Shown one piece after another: positions 21,064 to 32,087 of a DNA stretch of 64,000 bases. Source of the DNA: Rodentibacter sp. Ppn85. Its GTDB lineage: Bacteria; Pseudomonadota; Gammaproteobacteria; Enterobacterales; Pasteurellaceae. The DNA lies in assembly GCF_001999335.1 (NCBI RefSeq), contig NZ_MLHS01000023.1:1-64000 (forward strand). Direction: 5' to 3'. Made by a program: the position numbers and the translations under genes. Position 1 is the stretch's first letter. Every line of letters starts with the position of its first letter. Below the pieces are notes generated by a model, which saw nothing but the letters and a program-made list of their open reading frames with translations, was not told the DNA's origin and made no database searches.

Positions 21064-22281
21064 ATGACAACTAAAGTCAATCAATATGGCTGGAAAGCCC
21101 TTATTGGATCCGCCGTCGGCTATGCAATGGACGGTTTCGATTTACTTATTCTTGGTTTTATGCTTAGCGCTATTTCCGCCGATCTTGATCTTACGCCTGC
21201 TCAGTCGGGATCACTTGTTACTTGGACGTTAATCGGTGCCGTATTCGGCGGCATTGTGTTTGGTGCATTAAGTGATAAATACGGACGTGTACGCGTACTG
21301 ACTTGGACAATCGTATTATTTGCCGTTTTTACCGGTTTATGTGCATTAGCTCAAGGTTACTGGGATTTGCTTATTTACCGTACCGTCGCTGGTATTGGTT
21401 TGGGCGGTGAGTTTGGCATAGGTATGGCACTTGCTATTGAGGCTTGGCCGGCACGCCATCGTGCGAGAGCGGCCTCTTATGTCGCTTTGGGTTGGCAAGT
21501 TGGCGTGTTAGGCGCAGCGTTATTAACGCCGGCATTACTACCGCATATTGGCTGGCGTGGTATGTTTATTCTTGGTATTTTCCCTGCATTTGTAGCTTGG
21601 TATTTACGAGCCCGATTGCACGAACCTGAAATTTTCACCCAAAAACAGACCGCACTTTCAGCACAAAAAACATCAAAATTGGAATCTTTTAAACTTTTAG
21701 TGAAAGATAAAGCGACTGCTAAAGTGAGTTTAGGGGTTGTAGTGCTGACATCTGTACAAAATTTTGGTTACTACGGTATTATGATTTGGATGCCGAACTT
21801 CTTAGCTAAACAACTTGGTTTTAGCCTAACAAAATCAGGCATTTGGACGGCGGTAACGGTATGTGGAATGATGTTAGGTATCTGGGTTTTTGGTTGCCTT
21901 GCCGATAAATTCGGACGCAAGCCAAGTTTCTTATTATTCCAATTTGGTGCGATTGTCAGCATTATTGCCTATTCTCAATTTACCGATCCTACCGTAATGC
22001 TTATCGCCGGTGCGTTTCTAGGGATGTTTGTGAACGGTATGATGGGGGGATACGGTGCATTAATGGCGGAAGCTTACCCTACGGAAGCGCGTGCTACCGC
22101 ACAAAATGTCCTATTTAACTTAGGACGGGCTGTCGGTGGTTTTGGGCCTGTTGTTGTCGGCGCAATTGTTTCAGCCTACTCATTTAGTCTTGCTATTGCA
22201 TTCTTAGCGATTATTTACCTCATTGATATGATTGCCACCGTTTTTCTTATTCCGGAACTAAGAGGCAGCGAACTAAAATAA
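21064..22281 (+). CDS. MFS metabolite:H+ symporter (AAHS type)
   Basis: Major-facilitator transporter of 405 residues with about 12 membrane helices. The AAHS/sialate-like signature GYAMDGFDLLILGFML lies in helix 1, the loop 2-3 motif GALSDKYGRVRVL and its repeat GCLADKFGRKPSF are both present, and the GIGLGGEFGIGMALAIEAWP motif is typical of aromatic-acid, shikimate or sialate-type symporters. The substrate cannot be read from the sequence. It is a lone gene with a USS inside the coding region and a terminator after it. Confidence 0.85.
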   Translation: MTTKVNQYGWKALIGSAVGYAMDGFDLLILGFMLSAISADLDLTPAQSGSLVTWTLIGAVFGGIVFGALSDKYGRVRVLTWTIVLFAVFTGLCALAQGYWDLLIYRTVAGIGLGGEFGIGMALAIEAWPARHRARAASYVALGWQVGVLGAALLTPALLPHIGWRGMFILGIFPAFVAWYLRARLHEPEIFTQKQTALSAQKTSKLESFKLLVKDKATAKVSLGVVVLTSVQNFGYYGIMIWMPNFLAKQLGFSLTKSGIWTAVTVCGMMLGIWVFGCLADKFGRKPSFLLFQFGAIVSIIAYSQFTDPTVMLIAGAFLGMFVNGMMGGYGALMAEAYPTEARATAQNVLFNLGRAVGGFGPVVVGAIVSAYSFSLAIAFLAIIYLIDMIATVFLIPELRGSELK

Positions 22282-22307
22282 AGTGCGGTTAATTTTGAGC
22301 TTATTTT

Positions 22308-22340
22308 AAATCCGTCTTATCGTAAGGCGGATTTTTTTAT
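22308..22340 (+). terminator. Terminator after the MFS gene
   Basis: AAATCCGTCTTA-TCG-TAAGGCGGATTT stem with one G-U pair, followed by a T tract. Confidence 0.9.
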
Positions 22341-22371
22341 TGCTAACTCAAAAACACCATTGAAAAGATAG

Positions 22372-22538
22372 AACGGCTATAAGGTTGTTAATAAGTTTCC
22401 GTATTTAAAGAAATATAAGTTATGAGGCAGTCACTTTTGAGCAAGCGCTACGGTGTGGACACACTAGGTATCAATGCGGAAATGATACGAAGGTATATGA
22501 AGTATCAAAAGAAATACGAGTTTGAAGATAAGCAGTGA
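22372..22538 (+). pseudogene. Decayed IS200/IS605-type transposase (TnpA) tail
   Basis: Two overlapping phases encode pieces of a Y1 transposase C-terminus: NGYKVVNKFPYLKKYKL, then a stop (TGA 22423) and GSHF, then after a one-base loss SKRYGVDTLGINAEMIRRYM down to TGA 22536. The order and spacing match the end of IS200-like TnpA. At least one nonsense codon and one frameshift are present, and the catalytic HUH and Tyr parts are absent. The 338-base gap between the MFS gene and nagE holds only this relic and two hairpins. Confidence 0.7.
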
Positions 22539-22579
22539 AAGCTTTCAACGATGTAAAATGCGGATTCTAAGAATCGGAA

Positions 22580-22610
22580 TTTATTAACGCCCCTATGAGG
22601 CGTTAATAAA
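22580..22610 (-). terminator. Hairpin after nagE
   Basis: A perfect 11-bp stem TTATTAACGCC / GGCGTTAATAA with a 7-base loop, 10 bases beyond the nagE stop. It is probably the nagE terminator, although the U tract on the minus strand is weak; it could instead be an end hairpin of the old IS200 copy. Confidence 0.6.
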
Positions 22611-22619
22611 AGACTTTGA

Positions 22620-24086
22620 TTAACGGATCTGGCGTTTAATTGCCTCAGCAACTAATTCCGCTTCCGGTCCTAAGATAACTTGTAAACCGTCATTACCAAT
22701 TTTTACAGTACCTTTTGAACCTAATGATTTGAGTTGCTCTTCATTAATACTATTGTGATCGACTAATGTTAGTCGTAAGCGGGTAATACAAGCATCAATA
22801 TTCTTGAGGTTGTTTTTTCCACCCAAAGCATCAATAAATTTAATCGCTCTTTCTTCGCGAGAAGATGTTGTTGCAACTAGAGGTTCCTCAAGAGATTCTT
22901 CTTGTTCCTCACGACCAATGGTTTTAAGGTTAAACGCTTTGATTGCCACACGGAAAATGACGTAGTAAATCACAAAGAAGACAATGCCCTGTATGATTAA
23001 CATATACCAATCTACGGCAAGCGGATTGCGTGAGGAAAGTACCATATCAACTAAACCGGCACTGAAACCAAAACCTGCGATCCAATGCATACTTGCGGCA
23101 ATAAACACCGAAATCCCTGTTAAAAATGCATGGAGAACATAAAGAATCGGAGCTACGAACATAAATGAAAATTCAAGCGGTTCGGTAATTCCTGTAAAGA
23201 ACGAAGCAAACGCACCGGCAAGCATAATAGAGGCCACTTTTGCTTTTTGACTCGGTTTCGCACTGTGATAAATGGCTAATGCCGCACCGGGTAAGCCAAA
23301 CATCATAACAGGGAAGAAACCTGCTTGATACATTCCCGTCACCCCTACGGTTGCGGTTCCTTCAGCAAGAGATTTTGCCCCGCCCAAGAAGTTCGGAATA
23401 TCGTTAATACCGGCCACATCAAACCAGAAAACAGAATTTAATGCGTGGTGTAAACCCACAGAAATCAGTAAGCGGTTAAAGAAGCCGTAAATTCCGGCAC
23501 CAATTGCACCTAAATCTTTAATTGATTCACCAAAAGAGACCAGCGCATTAAAAATATACGGCCAAACATAGAGGAGTACAAAAGAAATGGCGATCATGAC
23601 AAAAGCGACTACAATGGGTACGAGACGTTTTCCACTAAAGAAGGAAAGCGCTTTTGGTAATTCTACTTGATAGAAACGATTATAAAGTTCTGCAGAAATC
23701 ACACCGATTAAAATCCCAATAAATTGGTTATTGATTTTATTAAATGCTGCCGGAACTTGATCCGGTGCAATATGTTGTAGCTGTGCAACCCCGGCCGGAG
23801 CAAGAAGGGTAGTTACCACATAGAACCCGACCAGACCGGAAAGTGCGGCTGAACCGTGCTTATCCTTTGATAAACCGAAAGCAACCCCTACGGCGAATAA
23901 TAAGCCCATATTATCAATAATCGCAGCGCCGGATTTGATTAATAATGCCGCTAACTGACTGTTGGCTCCCCACCCGTCGGGATCGATCCAATAACCGATT
24001 CCCATTAATAGTGCCGCGGCTGGTAATGCTGCTACGGGAACCATTAAGGCTTGACCAATTTTCTGTGCGTAGCTGAGAATACTCAT
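22620..24086 (-). CDS. nagE: GlcNAc-type PTS permease, EIICB (NagE-like)
   Basis: Phosphotransferase-system permease of 488 residues with an EIIC membrane domain (about 1-370; signatures MVPVAALPAAALLMGIGYW, GLHHALNSVFWF and FFTGITEPLEFSFMF) and a C-terminal EIIB domain with phospho-cysteine Cys433 in NIDACITRLRL. It is closest in pattern to NagE, the N-acetylglucosamine permease, but lacks the EIIA domain fused in E. coli (648 residues), so it must borrow EIIA-Glc. Its place beside the sialic-acid genes, which also yield GlcNAc-6-P, supports GlcNAc as substrate; glucose cannot be excluded. Confidence 0.85.
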   Translation of the reverse strand: MSILSYAQKIGQALMVPVAALPAAALLMGIGYWIDPDGWGANSQLAALLIKSGAAIIDNMGLLFAVGVAFGLSKDKHGSAALSGLVGFYVVTTLLAPAGVAQLQHIAPDQVPAAFNKINNQFIGILIGVISAELYNRFYQVELPKALSFFSGKRLVPIVVAFVMIAISFVLLYVWPYIFNALVSFGESIKDLGAIGAGIYGFFNRLLISVGLHHALNSVFWFDVAGINDIPNFLGGAKSLAEGTATVGVTGMYQAGFFPVMMFGLPGAALAIYHSAKPSQKAKVASIMLAGAFASFFTGITEPLEFSFMFVAPILYVLHAFLTGISVFIAASMHWIAGFGFSAGLVDMVLSSRNPLAVDWYMLIIQGIVFFVIYYVIFRVAIKAFNLKTIGREEQEESLEEPLVATTSSREERAIKFIDALGGKNNLKNIDACITRLRLTLVDHNSINEEQLKSLGSKGTVKIGNDGLQVILGPEAELVAEAIKRQIR

Positions 24087-24112
24087 AAATACTCCTTAGG
24101 TTTCACTAAAAT

Positions 24113-24141
24113 GCTTGTGAACAAATAGAATGTTCACAAGC
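24113..24141 (-). terminator. Hairpin between nanM and nagE
   Basis: A perfect 10-bp inverted repeat, GCTTGTGAAC / GTTCACAAGC, with a 9-base loop, 18 bases downstream of the nanM stop and about 26 bases before nagE. On the minus strand it is followed by ATTTT, so it could be a weak terminator or attenuator. The TTGTGAA arms also look operator-like. Confidence 0.6.
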
Positions 24142-24159
24142 CATTCTTTTTATTGACAA

Positions 24160-25287
24160 TTATTCTACCGTCAATTTTTTGCCGTCGTAGCTTAATGTCT
24201 TCACGGAGGTTAAGGCTTTTCCGCCATCGGTTTCGCCGCCAATTAATAGCACTTTATTATCATAAGAAACGGATAATCCATAGCCGATATTCATTGGTAA
24301 CTCGCCAATAATACGCCATTTCCCATTATTTAAGGTATAAATTTCTTTATGCCATGTTTTGCTTAAGCCTTTATGAGCGTACAGCATACCTTCTTTAAAC
24401 TGTTTTACCGAGCCTGGGAAATTTGCCCCTCCGGTCACTAAATAACGACCATGGCTATAACCCGCCATAGCGCCGGCTAAACCGTCTTGGCTTTTTCCTT
24501 TTGGAGCAGGTAAATCCGGTAGGTTTTTCCATTGAACCCCTTTGGCGGTGAATTTACCTTGGTGAGTTTCTGCGGTACGAAGTCCGGGCTTAATTTCCCC
24601 ATTTACGACTATTAAATCATTGCCTTGAATGGTAAATGCCGCACCCGCACGGCCGGAGAACGGTACTCTACCTTCATTACGCCATTTATTCGTAGAAGGC
24701 TCGTAACTTAAGAGTTCCGTAGTAAAGAAGTAGTCTTCCGGACGTTGGTTGAAGTAGGCAGCCGTTATTTCATCCTTTTTCATTTTATCTTCACCGGCAG
24801 CGATTGTATCTTGAAAGAAACCGTTAAAGATAGACAGGTTGGAGCCGCCTATAATATAAACTTTACCACCCTGTGAGGCCCCGGATGATCCTACTAAACC
24901 GCGTGGAGAACGAGTTGGCAGCTTCGCCCAAGTATTGTCTATCGGATTATATTGATAGGCATCATTGATAAGTTGTAGCTCGCCTTTTTCATTTTTTTGT
25001 AAGCCGCCAAATACATAGAGTTTTCCATCTACGGCTGCAGCAACAGGCTGATTACGTTCGCCCCCCGGGAAAGCGGCTATCTCTTTCCATTGTGCAGTCG
25101 GATCTTTTAAGTTGAGGGAGTAGAATTTGTCTCCGCCAGAACCTAATCCCACATAGACGGTATCGCCGATTAAAGCACCCGCACCGCTTTTAATGCCTAC
25201 GGGAAGATCAGGATAGGCTTGAATGTTTGCGGAAAATGCTAGAGCGGTGAAAAATGCAGTGCATAATGCTGTCTTTGTTAATGTCAT
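24160..25287 (-). CDS. nanM: N-acetylneuraminate epimerase (mutarotase) NanM
   Basis: Periplasmic Kelch-type beta-propeller that converts alpha- to beta-Neu5Ac, the form released by sialidases being alpha, and so speeds uptake. The 375-residue form starts at MTLTK with GAGG six bases upstream; an in-frame ATG four codons earlier (25299) lacks such a site. A signal peptide ends near [11 protein letters not shown]. Kelch repeats include [25 protein letters not shown] and KVYIIGGSN. It lies downstream of siaT on the same strand, as in H. influenzae. Confidence 0.93.
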   Translation of the reverse strand: MTLTKTALCTAFFTALAFSANIQAYPDLPVGIKSGAGALIGDTVYVGLGSGGDKFYSLNLKDPTAQWKEIAAFPGGERNQPVAAAVDGKLYVFGGLQKNEKGELQLINDAYQYNPIDNTWAKLPTRSPRGLVGSSGASQGGKVYIIGGSNLSIFNGFFQDTIAAGEDKMKKDEITAAYFNQRPEDYFFTTELLSYEPSTNKWRNEGRVPFSGRAGAAFTIQGNDLIVVNGEIKPGLRTAETHQGKFTAKGVQWKNLPDLPAPKGKSQDGLAGAMAGYSHGRYLVTGGANFPGSVKQFKEGMLYAHKGLSKTWHKEIYTLNNGKWRIIGELPMNIGYGLSVSYDNKVLLIGGETDGGKALTSVKTLSYDGKKLTVE

Positions 25288-25354
25288 AATAAACCTCATT
25301 TGAGTAATGTTATGGTTTGCTATTCATAAAACGGCATTGAATAGAGTATTATTT

Positions 25355-25393
25355 AAAGTGCGGTCAAAAACGTGATTATTTTTAACCGCACTT
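25355..25393 (-). terminator. Facing-USS hairpin between siaT and nanM
   Basis: AAAGTGCGGTCAAAA and TTTTTAACCGCACTTT face each other directly after siaT. The stem may reduce read-through from siaPT into nanM. Confidence 0.75.
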
Positions 25394-25396
25394 TGG

Positions 25397-27247
25397 CTAT
25401 GGAATCAAGAGATTCGGTATAAAGGTAATAATTTGTGGGAAGACTGTGATTAAAACCAACATAGCAAAAATTGGAATTAAGAACGGCAGTACACCTTTTG
25501 TTACAGTGGATACCGACATATTACCAACACGTGCTACGACAAAGAGAGCCATTCCCATTGGCGGTGTTAAAATTCCGATCATCATGTTCAGTGTCGTCAT
25601 CACACCAAAAAAGACAAGATCGATATTAAACTGCATTGCAATTGGAATCAGCATCGGCAGAACTAAGAATTGTAGTGCTAAAGCGTCAATAAACATACCG
25701 AGGAAGAGCAACAAAGCGTTAATCATCACTAGTACCATTAACGGTGAATCTGCAACGGTAACAAAGATATCGGCAATACGCATTGCCACTTGTTCACGGG
25801 CGATCATATCACCGAAGAAGGTAACCGTCATAATCATTAATGCGACGACACCGGTAATCGCCATAGCTTCCACGCAGCTGTTAAAGAGCATTTTTAAGGT
25901 GAGTTCTTTATAGACGAACTTACCAACAATGACGGAGTAAGCCGCTGCAACTACAGCAGATTCTGTTGGGCTGAATAGACCGGAGAAAATACCTCCAATA
26001 ATCAATATTGGTGTTAAAATTGCCCAGAAAGCACGCTTGAATGAATTGCATAGTTCTGTACGATTGTTTTTTGGTGTTCTTGGATAGCCGCGTTTTTTCG
26101 AAATGTAATAGTTCATTGCCATAAGAGCGATAGTCACTAATACACCGGGTATAAAGCCGGCAATAAAGAGCTTGGCAATGGATTCGTTAGCAATAACACC
26201 ATAAATAATCATTGCAATACTTGGCGGTACTAAAGGGCCGATAATGCAAGAGGCTGCGGTAATTCCACCGCAAATGTCATCATCATAACCAGCATCGCGC
26301 ATTGCTTTAATTTCTAACTGTCCTAAACCGCCTGCATCAGCAAGGGCTGAACCGGACATGCCTGAAAATAGTAAACTTGCACCAATGTTTACATGTCCCA
26401 TTCCTCCGGTGTAGTGACCGAGTAAGGCTTTTGCAAAGGTGAAAATACGTTCCGTAATTCCGCCTGTATTCATCAAAATACCGGTTAAGATGTAGAACGG
26501 TACGGCAAGTAATGGAAAACTATTCAGGCTATATACTAATTTATCCGATGCTGCATTAACGATATTCCATCGAGTCATTGTGAAATAGAGTAGGGTAGCA
26601 ATGAAAAGTGACCAACCCACAGGTACACCTAAGAACATAATGGCAAGCCATACAAGTAAGGCAACATAGACGGCACTAGAACCCAGTTTTATGTAGTTTG
26701 TAATACGTAATACTTTAAACCAGTCGGGAGCAATAAATAAAATTGCTAATAAAATGACCGCACTTACAATGAAAAAACTGACAGGTAAATAACTTCTATC
26801 TTCTTTAAAATTTTGTGCCTGAGCTTGGAAAAAACGAATCATCATTAAGGCAGCTACGACAGGTAAAGCGGCAAAAATCCACTTTTCTGAAATACCGCCC
26901 AAAGCGTCAATTGGGAAAGAAGCGTTGGTAAAAGTTCGAATCCCAAAATGGATAAAAAAGAAGATACAGGCAAAAATAATGAGTTGTACGAAAGTATTTG
27001 ATAGCTTTCTAACTTTAACCGGCATTAAATTGGTTAAGAAATCAATGTAAACATGATCTTGTTTTCTGATAGCAACGCTAATACCGAGCATACCTACGTA
27101 CACAAAAAGCAGTTTGGCAAGTTCTTCACTCCAAATAAGGGGGGACTGAAATACCTGTCTGGAAATAATCTGTGCGATAAGAATACAGAAAATGATGAGA
27201 AATAGAGCGCCGCCAATCCATTCCTCTAATTTATTAAAAATTTTCAT
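25397..27247 (-). CDS. siaT: Sialic acid TRAP transporter, fused membrane subunits SiaT (SiaQM)
   Basis: Inner-membrane part of the sodium-driven sialic-acid TRAP transporter. The 616 residues fuse the small four-helix Q subunit (about 1-165; [27 protein letters not shown]) to the large M subunit (about 190-616; [66 protein letters not shown]). The fused form is that of H. influenzae. ATG 27247 follows GGAGTGAAGC, 76 bases after siaP, so the two are cotranscribed. Confidence 0.95.
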   Translation of the reverse strand: MKIFNKLEEWIGGALFLIIFCILIAQIISRQVFQSPLIWSEELAKLLFVYVGMLGISVAIRKQDHVYIDFLTNLMPVKVRKLSNTFVQLIIFACIFFFIHFGIRTFTNASFPIDALGGISEKWIFAALPVVAALMMIRFFQAQAQNFKEDRSYLPVSFFIVSAVILLAILFIAPDWFKVLRITNYIKLGSSAVYVALLVWLAIMFLGVPVGWSLFIATLLYFTMTRWNIVNAASDKLVYSLNSFPLLAVPFYILTGILMNTGGITERIFTFAKALLGHYTGGMGHVNIGASLLFSGMSGSALADAGGLGQLEIKAMRDAGYDDDICGGITAASCIIGPLVPPSIAMIIYGVIANESIAKLFIAGFIPGVLVTIALMAMNYYISKKRGYPRTPKNNRTELCNSFKRAFWAILTPILIIGGIFSGLFSPTESAVVAAAYSVIVGKFVYKELTLKMLFNSCVEAMAITGVVALMIMTVTFFGDMIAREQVAMRIADIFVTVADSPLMVLVMINALLLFLGMFIDALALQFLVLPMLIPIAMQFNIDLVFFGVMTTLNMMIGILTPPMGMALFVVARVGNMSVSTVTKGVLPFLIPIFAMLVLITVFPQIITFIPNLLIP

Positions 27248-27323
27248 GCTTCACTCCGTGAACGAAGACGAAAAGAAAAGGACCAAATTGAATGCACCAG
27301 ATGGTAGGTGCATTCAAAGTTAA

Positions 27324-28385
<1,062 letters not shown>

Positions 28386-28443
28386 TTACTCGGTTTTCAT
28401 TCTAAGAGTAAAAAAACTCTTTTTAAATAGTCTATGGAGTTTT
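28386..28443. promoter_or_regulatory. Candidate NanR (SiaR) operator between siaP and nanE
   Basis: Two consecutive inverted repeats share ACTC/GAGT cores: TTACTC-N14-GAGTAA (28386-28411) and AAAACTC-N17-GAGTTTT (28413-28443). In H. influenzae SiaR and CRP act in this divergent gap. The repeats are the best palindromes there, but the binding site is inferred. Confidence 0.5.
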
Positions 28444-28453
28444 ATTTCAAAAT

Positions 28454-28469
28454 TGAGACATTGATCACA
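28454..28469. promoter_or_regulatory. Candidate CRP site between siaP and nanE
   Basis: TGAGACATTGATCACA matches TGTGA-N6-TCACA with one mismatch. It lies between divergent siaP and nanE, where CRP control is known in H. influenzae. Confidence 0.6.
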
Positions 28470-28593
28470 TTTAAGAAAATACACTTCAAAAATAAATTTA
28501 AAATGAAGTTTTATTTCTATATAATAAGGAAAAGTGGCGGAAATTGAGATTTTAATGATCTTGGTTCATCCGAATATGAAATGAGAGGTTTCT

Positions 28594-29280
28594 ATGTCTA
28601 GACTTACACACGAACAGATTTTTCAGCGTATTCAAAATGGTTTAATCGCTTCTTGTCAGCCGGTGGATGACGGTCCGATGGATAAACCGGAAATTGTTGC
28701 GGCAATGGCTCAAGCTTCAGTAGTAGGCGGCGCTGCCGGTCTTCGTATTGAAGGTGTGGAAAATTTAAAAGCAACCCGTCCGACGGTAAATGTTCCGATT
28801 ATCGGCATAGTAAAGCGTGATTTACCTGATAGTCCGGTTCGTATTACTCCGTTTTTGAATGATATTGAAGATCTGGCGAATGCGGGGGCGGACATTATTG
28901 CGGTGGATGGCACTCATCGTCCTCGTCCGGTTGATTTGGAAAGTGCGGTCAAAAAAATCCATGAATTAGGTTGTCTTGCTATGGCGGATTGTTCCAATTT
29001 GGAAGAAGGATTACACTGCCAAAAATTAGGATTCGATATTATTGGGAGTACCATGTCGGGTTATACCGACGGAACTGTGCCGGAAGAACCGGATTATCAA
29101 TTAGTGAAAGATTTAAAAGCCGCCGGCTGTCGGGTAATGGCGGAAGGGCGTTATAATTCCCCCGAGTTGGCTAAAACCGCAATCGAAATCGGTGCGGATT
29201 TTGTGACGGTCGGTTCCGCATTGACCCGTCTTGAACATATTGTCGGTTGGTTTGTCGATGCAGTGAAATCGGCAAAATAA
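28594..29280 (+). CDS. nanE: N-acetylmannosamine-6-P 2-epimerase NanE
   Basis: TIM-barrel enzyme (228 residues) converting ManNAc-6-phosphate to GlcNAc-6-phosphate. NanE signatures are present: [20 protein letters not shown], the catalytic lysine in [30 protein letters not shown], and the C-terminal phosphate site [32 protein letters not shown] 28594 follows GAGAGGTTTCT. It is the first gene of nanEKRA on the plus strand. Confidence 0.96.
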   Translation: MSRLTHEQIFQRIQNGLIASCQPVDDGPMDKPEIVAAMAQASVVGGAAGLRIEGVENLKATRPTVNVPIIGIVKRDLPDSPVRITPFLNDIEDLANAGADIIAVDGTHRPRPVDLESAVKKIHELGCLAMADCSNLEEGLHCQKLGFDIIGSTMSGYTDGTVPEEPDYQLVKDLKAAGCRVMAEGRYNSPELAKTAIEIGADFVTVGSALTRLEHIVGWFVDAVKSAK

Positions 29281-29298
29281 GATAGGAAGGAATTCACT

Positions 29299-30201
29299 AT
29301 GCGTTGTTTAGCTTTAGATATTGGCGGAACTAAAATTGCCGCTGCAATTGTTCAACAGGGCGAAGTTGCTCAACGCCGACAAATTTCTACACCCCAAAAT
29401 AATGCAACAGAAGCATTACATCAAAGTATCGCACAATTATTAACGGAATATGCCGGACAGTTTGATTATGTTGCGGTTGCTTCTACCGGCATTATAAATC
29501 AAGGTATTTTGACCGCACTTAATCCTAAAAATCTAGGCGGGTTAGCGGAATTTCCGCTTAAAGCAAGTATTGCCCGCCATACGGATAAACCGATTGGATT
29601 GCTAAATGACGTACAGGCTGCCGCTTATGCGGAATATCAATTACAGGAGCGGGATAAATTAACCAATTTTGCCTTTATTACTGTTTCGACAGGAGTGGGC
29701 GGCGGATTGATTGTTAATCGTCAATTACTCACGGAGCCGAACGGTATTTCAGGGCATATCGGTCATACCTTGGCTGATCCGAATGGTCCGGTGTGCGGTT
29801 GTGGTCGTCGCGGCTGCGTAGAGGCAATCGCTGCAGGTCGAGCCATTGAAGCGGTAGCTTCTACGTGGGATGAACCTTGTTCTCCAAAAGAAGTATTTGA
29901 CCGTTTTAGAAAAAATGATGAAAAAGCGACCGCACTTGTCGCGCGTTCAGCCATTGCCATCGCTCATTTAGTCGCCGATTTAAAAATTGCTATGGATATG
30001 CAGAAAATTGCTATTGGCGGAAGTGTCGGCTTGGCGGAAGGTTATTTGCCTTTGGTACGGCAGTTTTTAAATGAAATGCCGAAAGTTTATCATTGTGAAC
30101 TTATTCCCGCCCGATTCGGGCAAGATGCCGGTTTAGTGGGCGCCGCCTATTGGGTAAAAGATTTCTTATGCGCACACTTGCAAGGAAAAAGCCATGACTA
30201 G
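29299..30201 (+). CDS. nanK: N-acetylmannosamine kinase NanK
   Basis: ROK-family kinase (300 residues) phosphorylating ManNAc released by the lyase. The ATP-binding start LALDIGGTKIAAAIV, the active-site segment GLLNDVQAAAYAEYQ and the ROK zinc motif GHTLADPNGPVCGCGRRGCVEAIAAGRA are intact. It begins 18 bases after nanE and overlaps nanR by 8 bases, which suggests translational coupling. Confidence 0.95.
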   Translation: MRCLALDIGGTKIAAAIVQQGEVAQRRQISTPQNNATEALHQSIAQLLTEYAGQFDYVAVASTGIINQGILTALNPKNLGGLAEFPLKASIARHTDKPIGLLNDVQAAAYAEYQLQERDKLTNFAFITVSTGVGGGLIVNRQLLTEPNGISGHIGHTLADPNGPVCGCGRRGCVEAIAAGRAIEAVASTWDEPCSPKEVFDRFRKNDEKATALVARSAIAIAHLVADLKIAMDMQKIAIGGSVGLAEGYLPLVRQFLNEMPKVYHCELIPARFGQDAGLVGAAYWVKDFLCAHLQGKSHD

Positions 30202-31060
30202 AAATGGGAATATTTTAAATACTATAAGCTCGCTTTATCAAAGCCTGACGAAAACAGAGAAAAAAATTGCCGATACTGTTTTAACCTCTCCGGATCTTGT
30301 TGTGGGGTATCCGCTTTCCGAAATTGCAGAGAGTTTAGGTGTAGGAGAAGCCACTTTCGTCCGTTTTTGTCGCTCGGTAGGCTTTAAAGGTTTTAGTGAT
30401 TTTAAGCTAGAGCTTTCCATTGAGCTGGCAACAAAAGACAATCATTCCCATCCATTGCTGGAAAACGATATTGAACCTACCGATAGTTCGCGCCATATTG
30501 CACAAAAATTACAAACTGCTATTACCAATGTGGTAGATGAAACCATTAATTTACTTGATTTTAATCAGTTAGAAGAAACCGTTAATGCGATACGCCGTGC
30601 GAATCGTATTTTTTTATTTGGGGTGGGTTCATCGGGGATAACGGCGGAAGAGGCAAAAAATAAATTAATGCGTATCGGTTTTCAAGTAGATGCGACCGGA
30701 AATAATCATTTTATGTATATGCAGGCGGCATTATTAAAACCGCAGGATGTTGCTATTGGGTTAAGTCATTCAGGATATTCGCAAGAAACCGCACATGCGT
30801 TAAAAATTGCTAAGCAAAACGGCGCAACAACAGTGGCAATCACTCATAGTTTACGTTCACCGGTTACAAACTATGCGGATTTTGTTTTAGTAAACGGTAA
30901 TAAACAGGGTAAATTGCAGGGGGATTCCATTGGTACCAAAATCGCCCAGCTTTTTGTATTAGATTTGGTTTACGCTTTATTAGTGCAAAGTGAGCAAGAT
31001 AGAGCGATAGAGATAAAGCAAAAAACACTCGATGTGATTCTCGAGCAACGTATAAAATAG
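30194..31060 (+). CDS. nanR: Sialic acid operon regulator NanR/SiaR (RpiR family)
   Basis: RpiR-family regulator of 288 residues. The N-terminal HTH includes TKTEKKIADTVLTSPDLVVGYPLSEIAESLGVGEATFVRFCRSV split over three helices; the C-terminal SIS domain (FLFGVGSSGITAEEAKNKL and GLSHSGYSQETAHAL) senses a sugar phosphate. In H. influenzae SiaR acts with CRP on the nan/sia promoters and responds to glucosamine-6-phosphate. The gene sits inside the operon it controls, starting within the end of nanK. Confidence 0.93.
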   Translation: MTRNGNILNTISSLYQSLTKTEKKIADTVLTSPDLVVGYPLSEIAESLGVGEATFVRFCRSVGFKGFSDFKLELSIELATKDNHSHPLLENDIEPTDSSRHIAQKLQTAITNVVDETINLLDFNQLEETVNAIRRANRIFLFGVGSSGITAEEAKNKLMRIGFQVDATGNNHFMYMQAALLKPQDVAIGLSHSGYSQETAHALKIAKQNGATTVAITHSLRSPVTNYADFVLVNGNKQGKLQGDSIGTKIAQLFVLDLVYALLVQSEQDRAIEIKQKTLDVILEQRIK

Positions 31061-31069
31061 GAGAAAATT

Positions 31070-31948
31070 ATGCGTGATTTAAAGGGTATTTTCAGTGCGT
31101 TATTAGTGTCATTCAACGAAGACGGTTCAATCAATGAAAAAGGATTGCGCCAAATTATTCGTTATAACATTGATAAAATGAAAGTGGACGGTTTATATGT
31201 GGGCGGTTCTACCGGTGAAAACTTTATGCTTTCTACCGCAGAGAAAAAAGAAATTTTCCGTATCGCAAAAGATGAAGTAAAAGATCAAGTAGCGCTTATC
31301 GCCCAAGTAGGTAGTGTCAATTTACAGGAAGCCGTTGAATTAGGTCAATACGCAACCGAATTAGGCTATGACTGTTTATCGGCAGTTACGCCTTTCTACT
31401 ATAAATTCAGTTTTCCTGAAATCAAACATTATTACGATACCATCATTGAGAAAACCGGCAATAATATGATCGTCTATTCCATTCCGTTTTTAACCGGTGT
31501 AAATATGGGAATAGAGCAATTCGGCGAACTCTATAAAAATCCGAAAGTGCTTGGTGTAAAATTTACCGCAGGCGATTTCTATCTTTTAGAACGTTTGAAA
31601 AAAGCGTATCCAAATCACCTAATTTGGGCGGGATTTGATGAAATGATGTTGCCGGCAGCCTCCCTAGGCGTAGACGGTGCAATTGGTTCGACATTCAATG
31701 TGAATGGCGTACGTGCCCGCCAAATTTTTGAATTAACCAAAGCGGGTAAAGTTCAAGAAGCCCTAGCTGTTCAGCATGTAACGAATGATTTGATTGAAGG
31801 TATTTTAGCCAACGGTTTATATTTAACCATCAAAGAATTGCTCAAGTTAGAAGGGGTCGAAGCGGGGTATTGTCGTGAACCGATGACGGCAAAAGCCACA
31901 CCGGAACAGCTTGCAAAAGCAAAAGAATTAAAACAGAAATATTTATAA
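31070..31948 (+). CDS. nanA: N-acetylneuraminate lyase NanA
   Basis: Class I aldolase (292 residues) splitting Neu5Ac into ManNAc and pyruvate. The Schiff-base lysine lies in [17 protein letters not shown], the catalytic tyrosine in [13 protein letters not shown], and the pyruvate-binding [11 protein letters not shown] motif is present. It starts 9 bases after nanR with AGGAGAAAATT. A hairpin without a U tract follows (31982-32010), then a 139-base gap before nagB with a USS. Confidence 0.96.
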   Translation: MRDLKGIFSALLVSFNEDGSINEKGLRQIIRYNIDKMKVDGLYVGGSTGENFMLSTAEKKEIFRIAKDEVKDQVALIAQVGSVNLQEAVELGQYATELGYDCLSAVTPFYYKFSFPEIKHYYDTIIEKTGNNMIVYSIPFLTGVNMGIEQFGELYKNPKVLGVKFTAGDFYLLERLKKAYPNHLIWAGFDEMMLPAASLGVDGAIGSTFNVNGVRARQIFELTKAGKVQEALAVQHVTNDLIEGILANGLYLTIKELLKLEGVEAGYCREPMTAKATPEQLAKAKELKQKYL

Positions 31949-31981
31949 ATTCATAAAAATTGATCGCACTTGTTAAATGAG

Positions 31982-32010
31982 CCTTTCTTTCTATTTGTAG
32001 AAATGAAAGG
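31982..32010 (+). other. Hairpin between nanA and nagB
   Basis: CCTTTCTTTCTA and TAGAAATGAAAGG pair around a TTTG loop with one bulge. No U run follows on the plus strand. It may modulate expression between the two genes. Confidence 0.5.
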
Positions 32011-32087
32011 GGAAACTAGATATTCATACTAAAGTTTTTCGTGAGATATGATGGAATAAGTGCGGTCAAACTAAAGGAAGTTTTATT

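Noticed and set aside
22422-22538. Novel small protein of 38 residues
   Set aside because: The translation matches the tail of IS200-like transposases and the upstream phase continues the same protein, so it is a decayed gene.
25446-25913. 155-codon open frame opposite siaT
   Set aside because: It mirrors membrane-helix codons of siaT, is Ile/Thr-rich and lacks a start context; a shadow.
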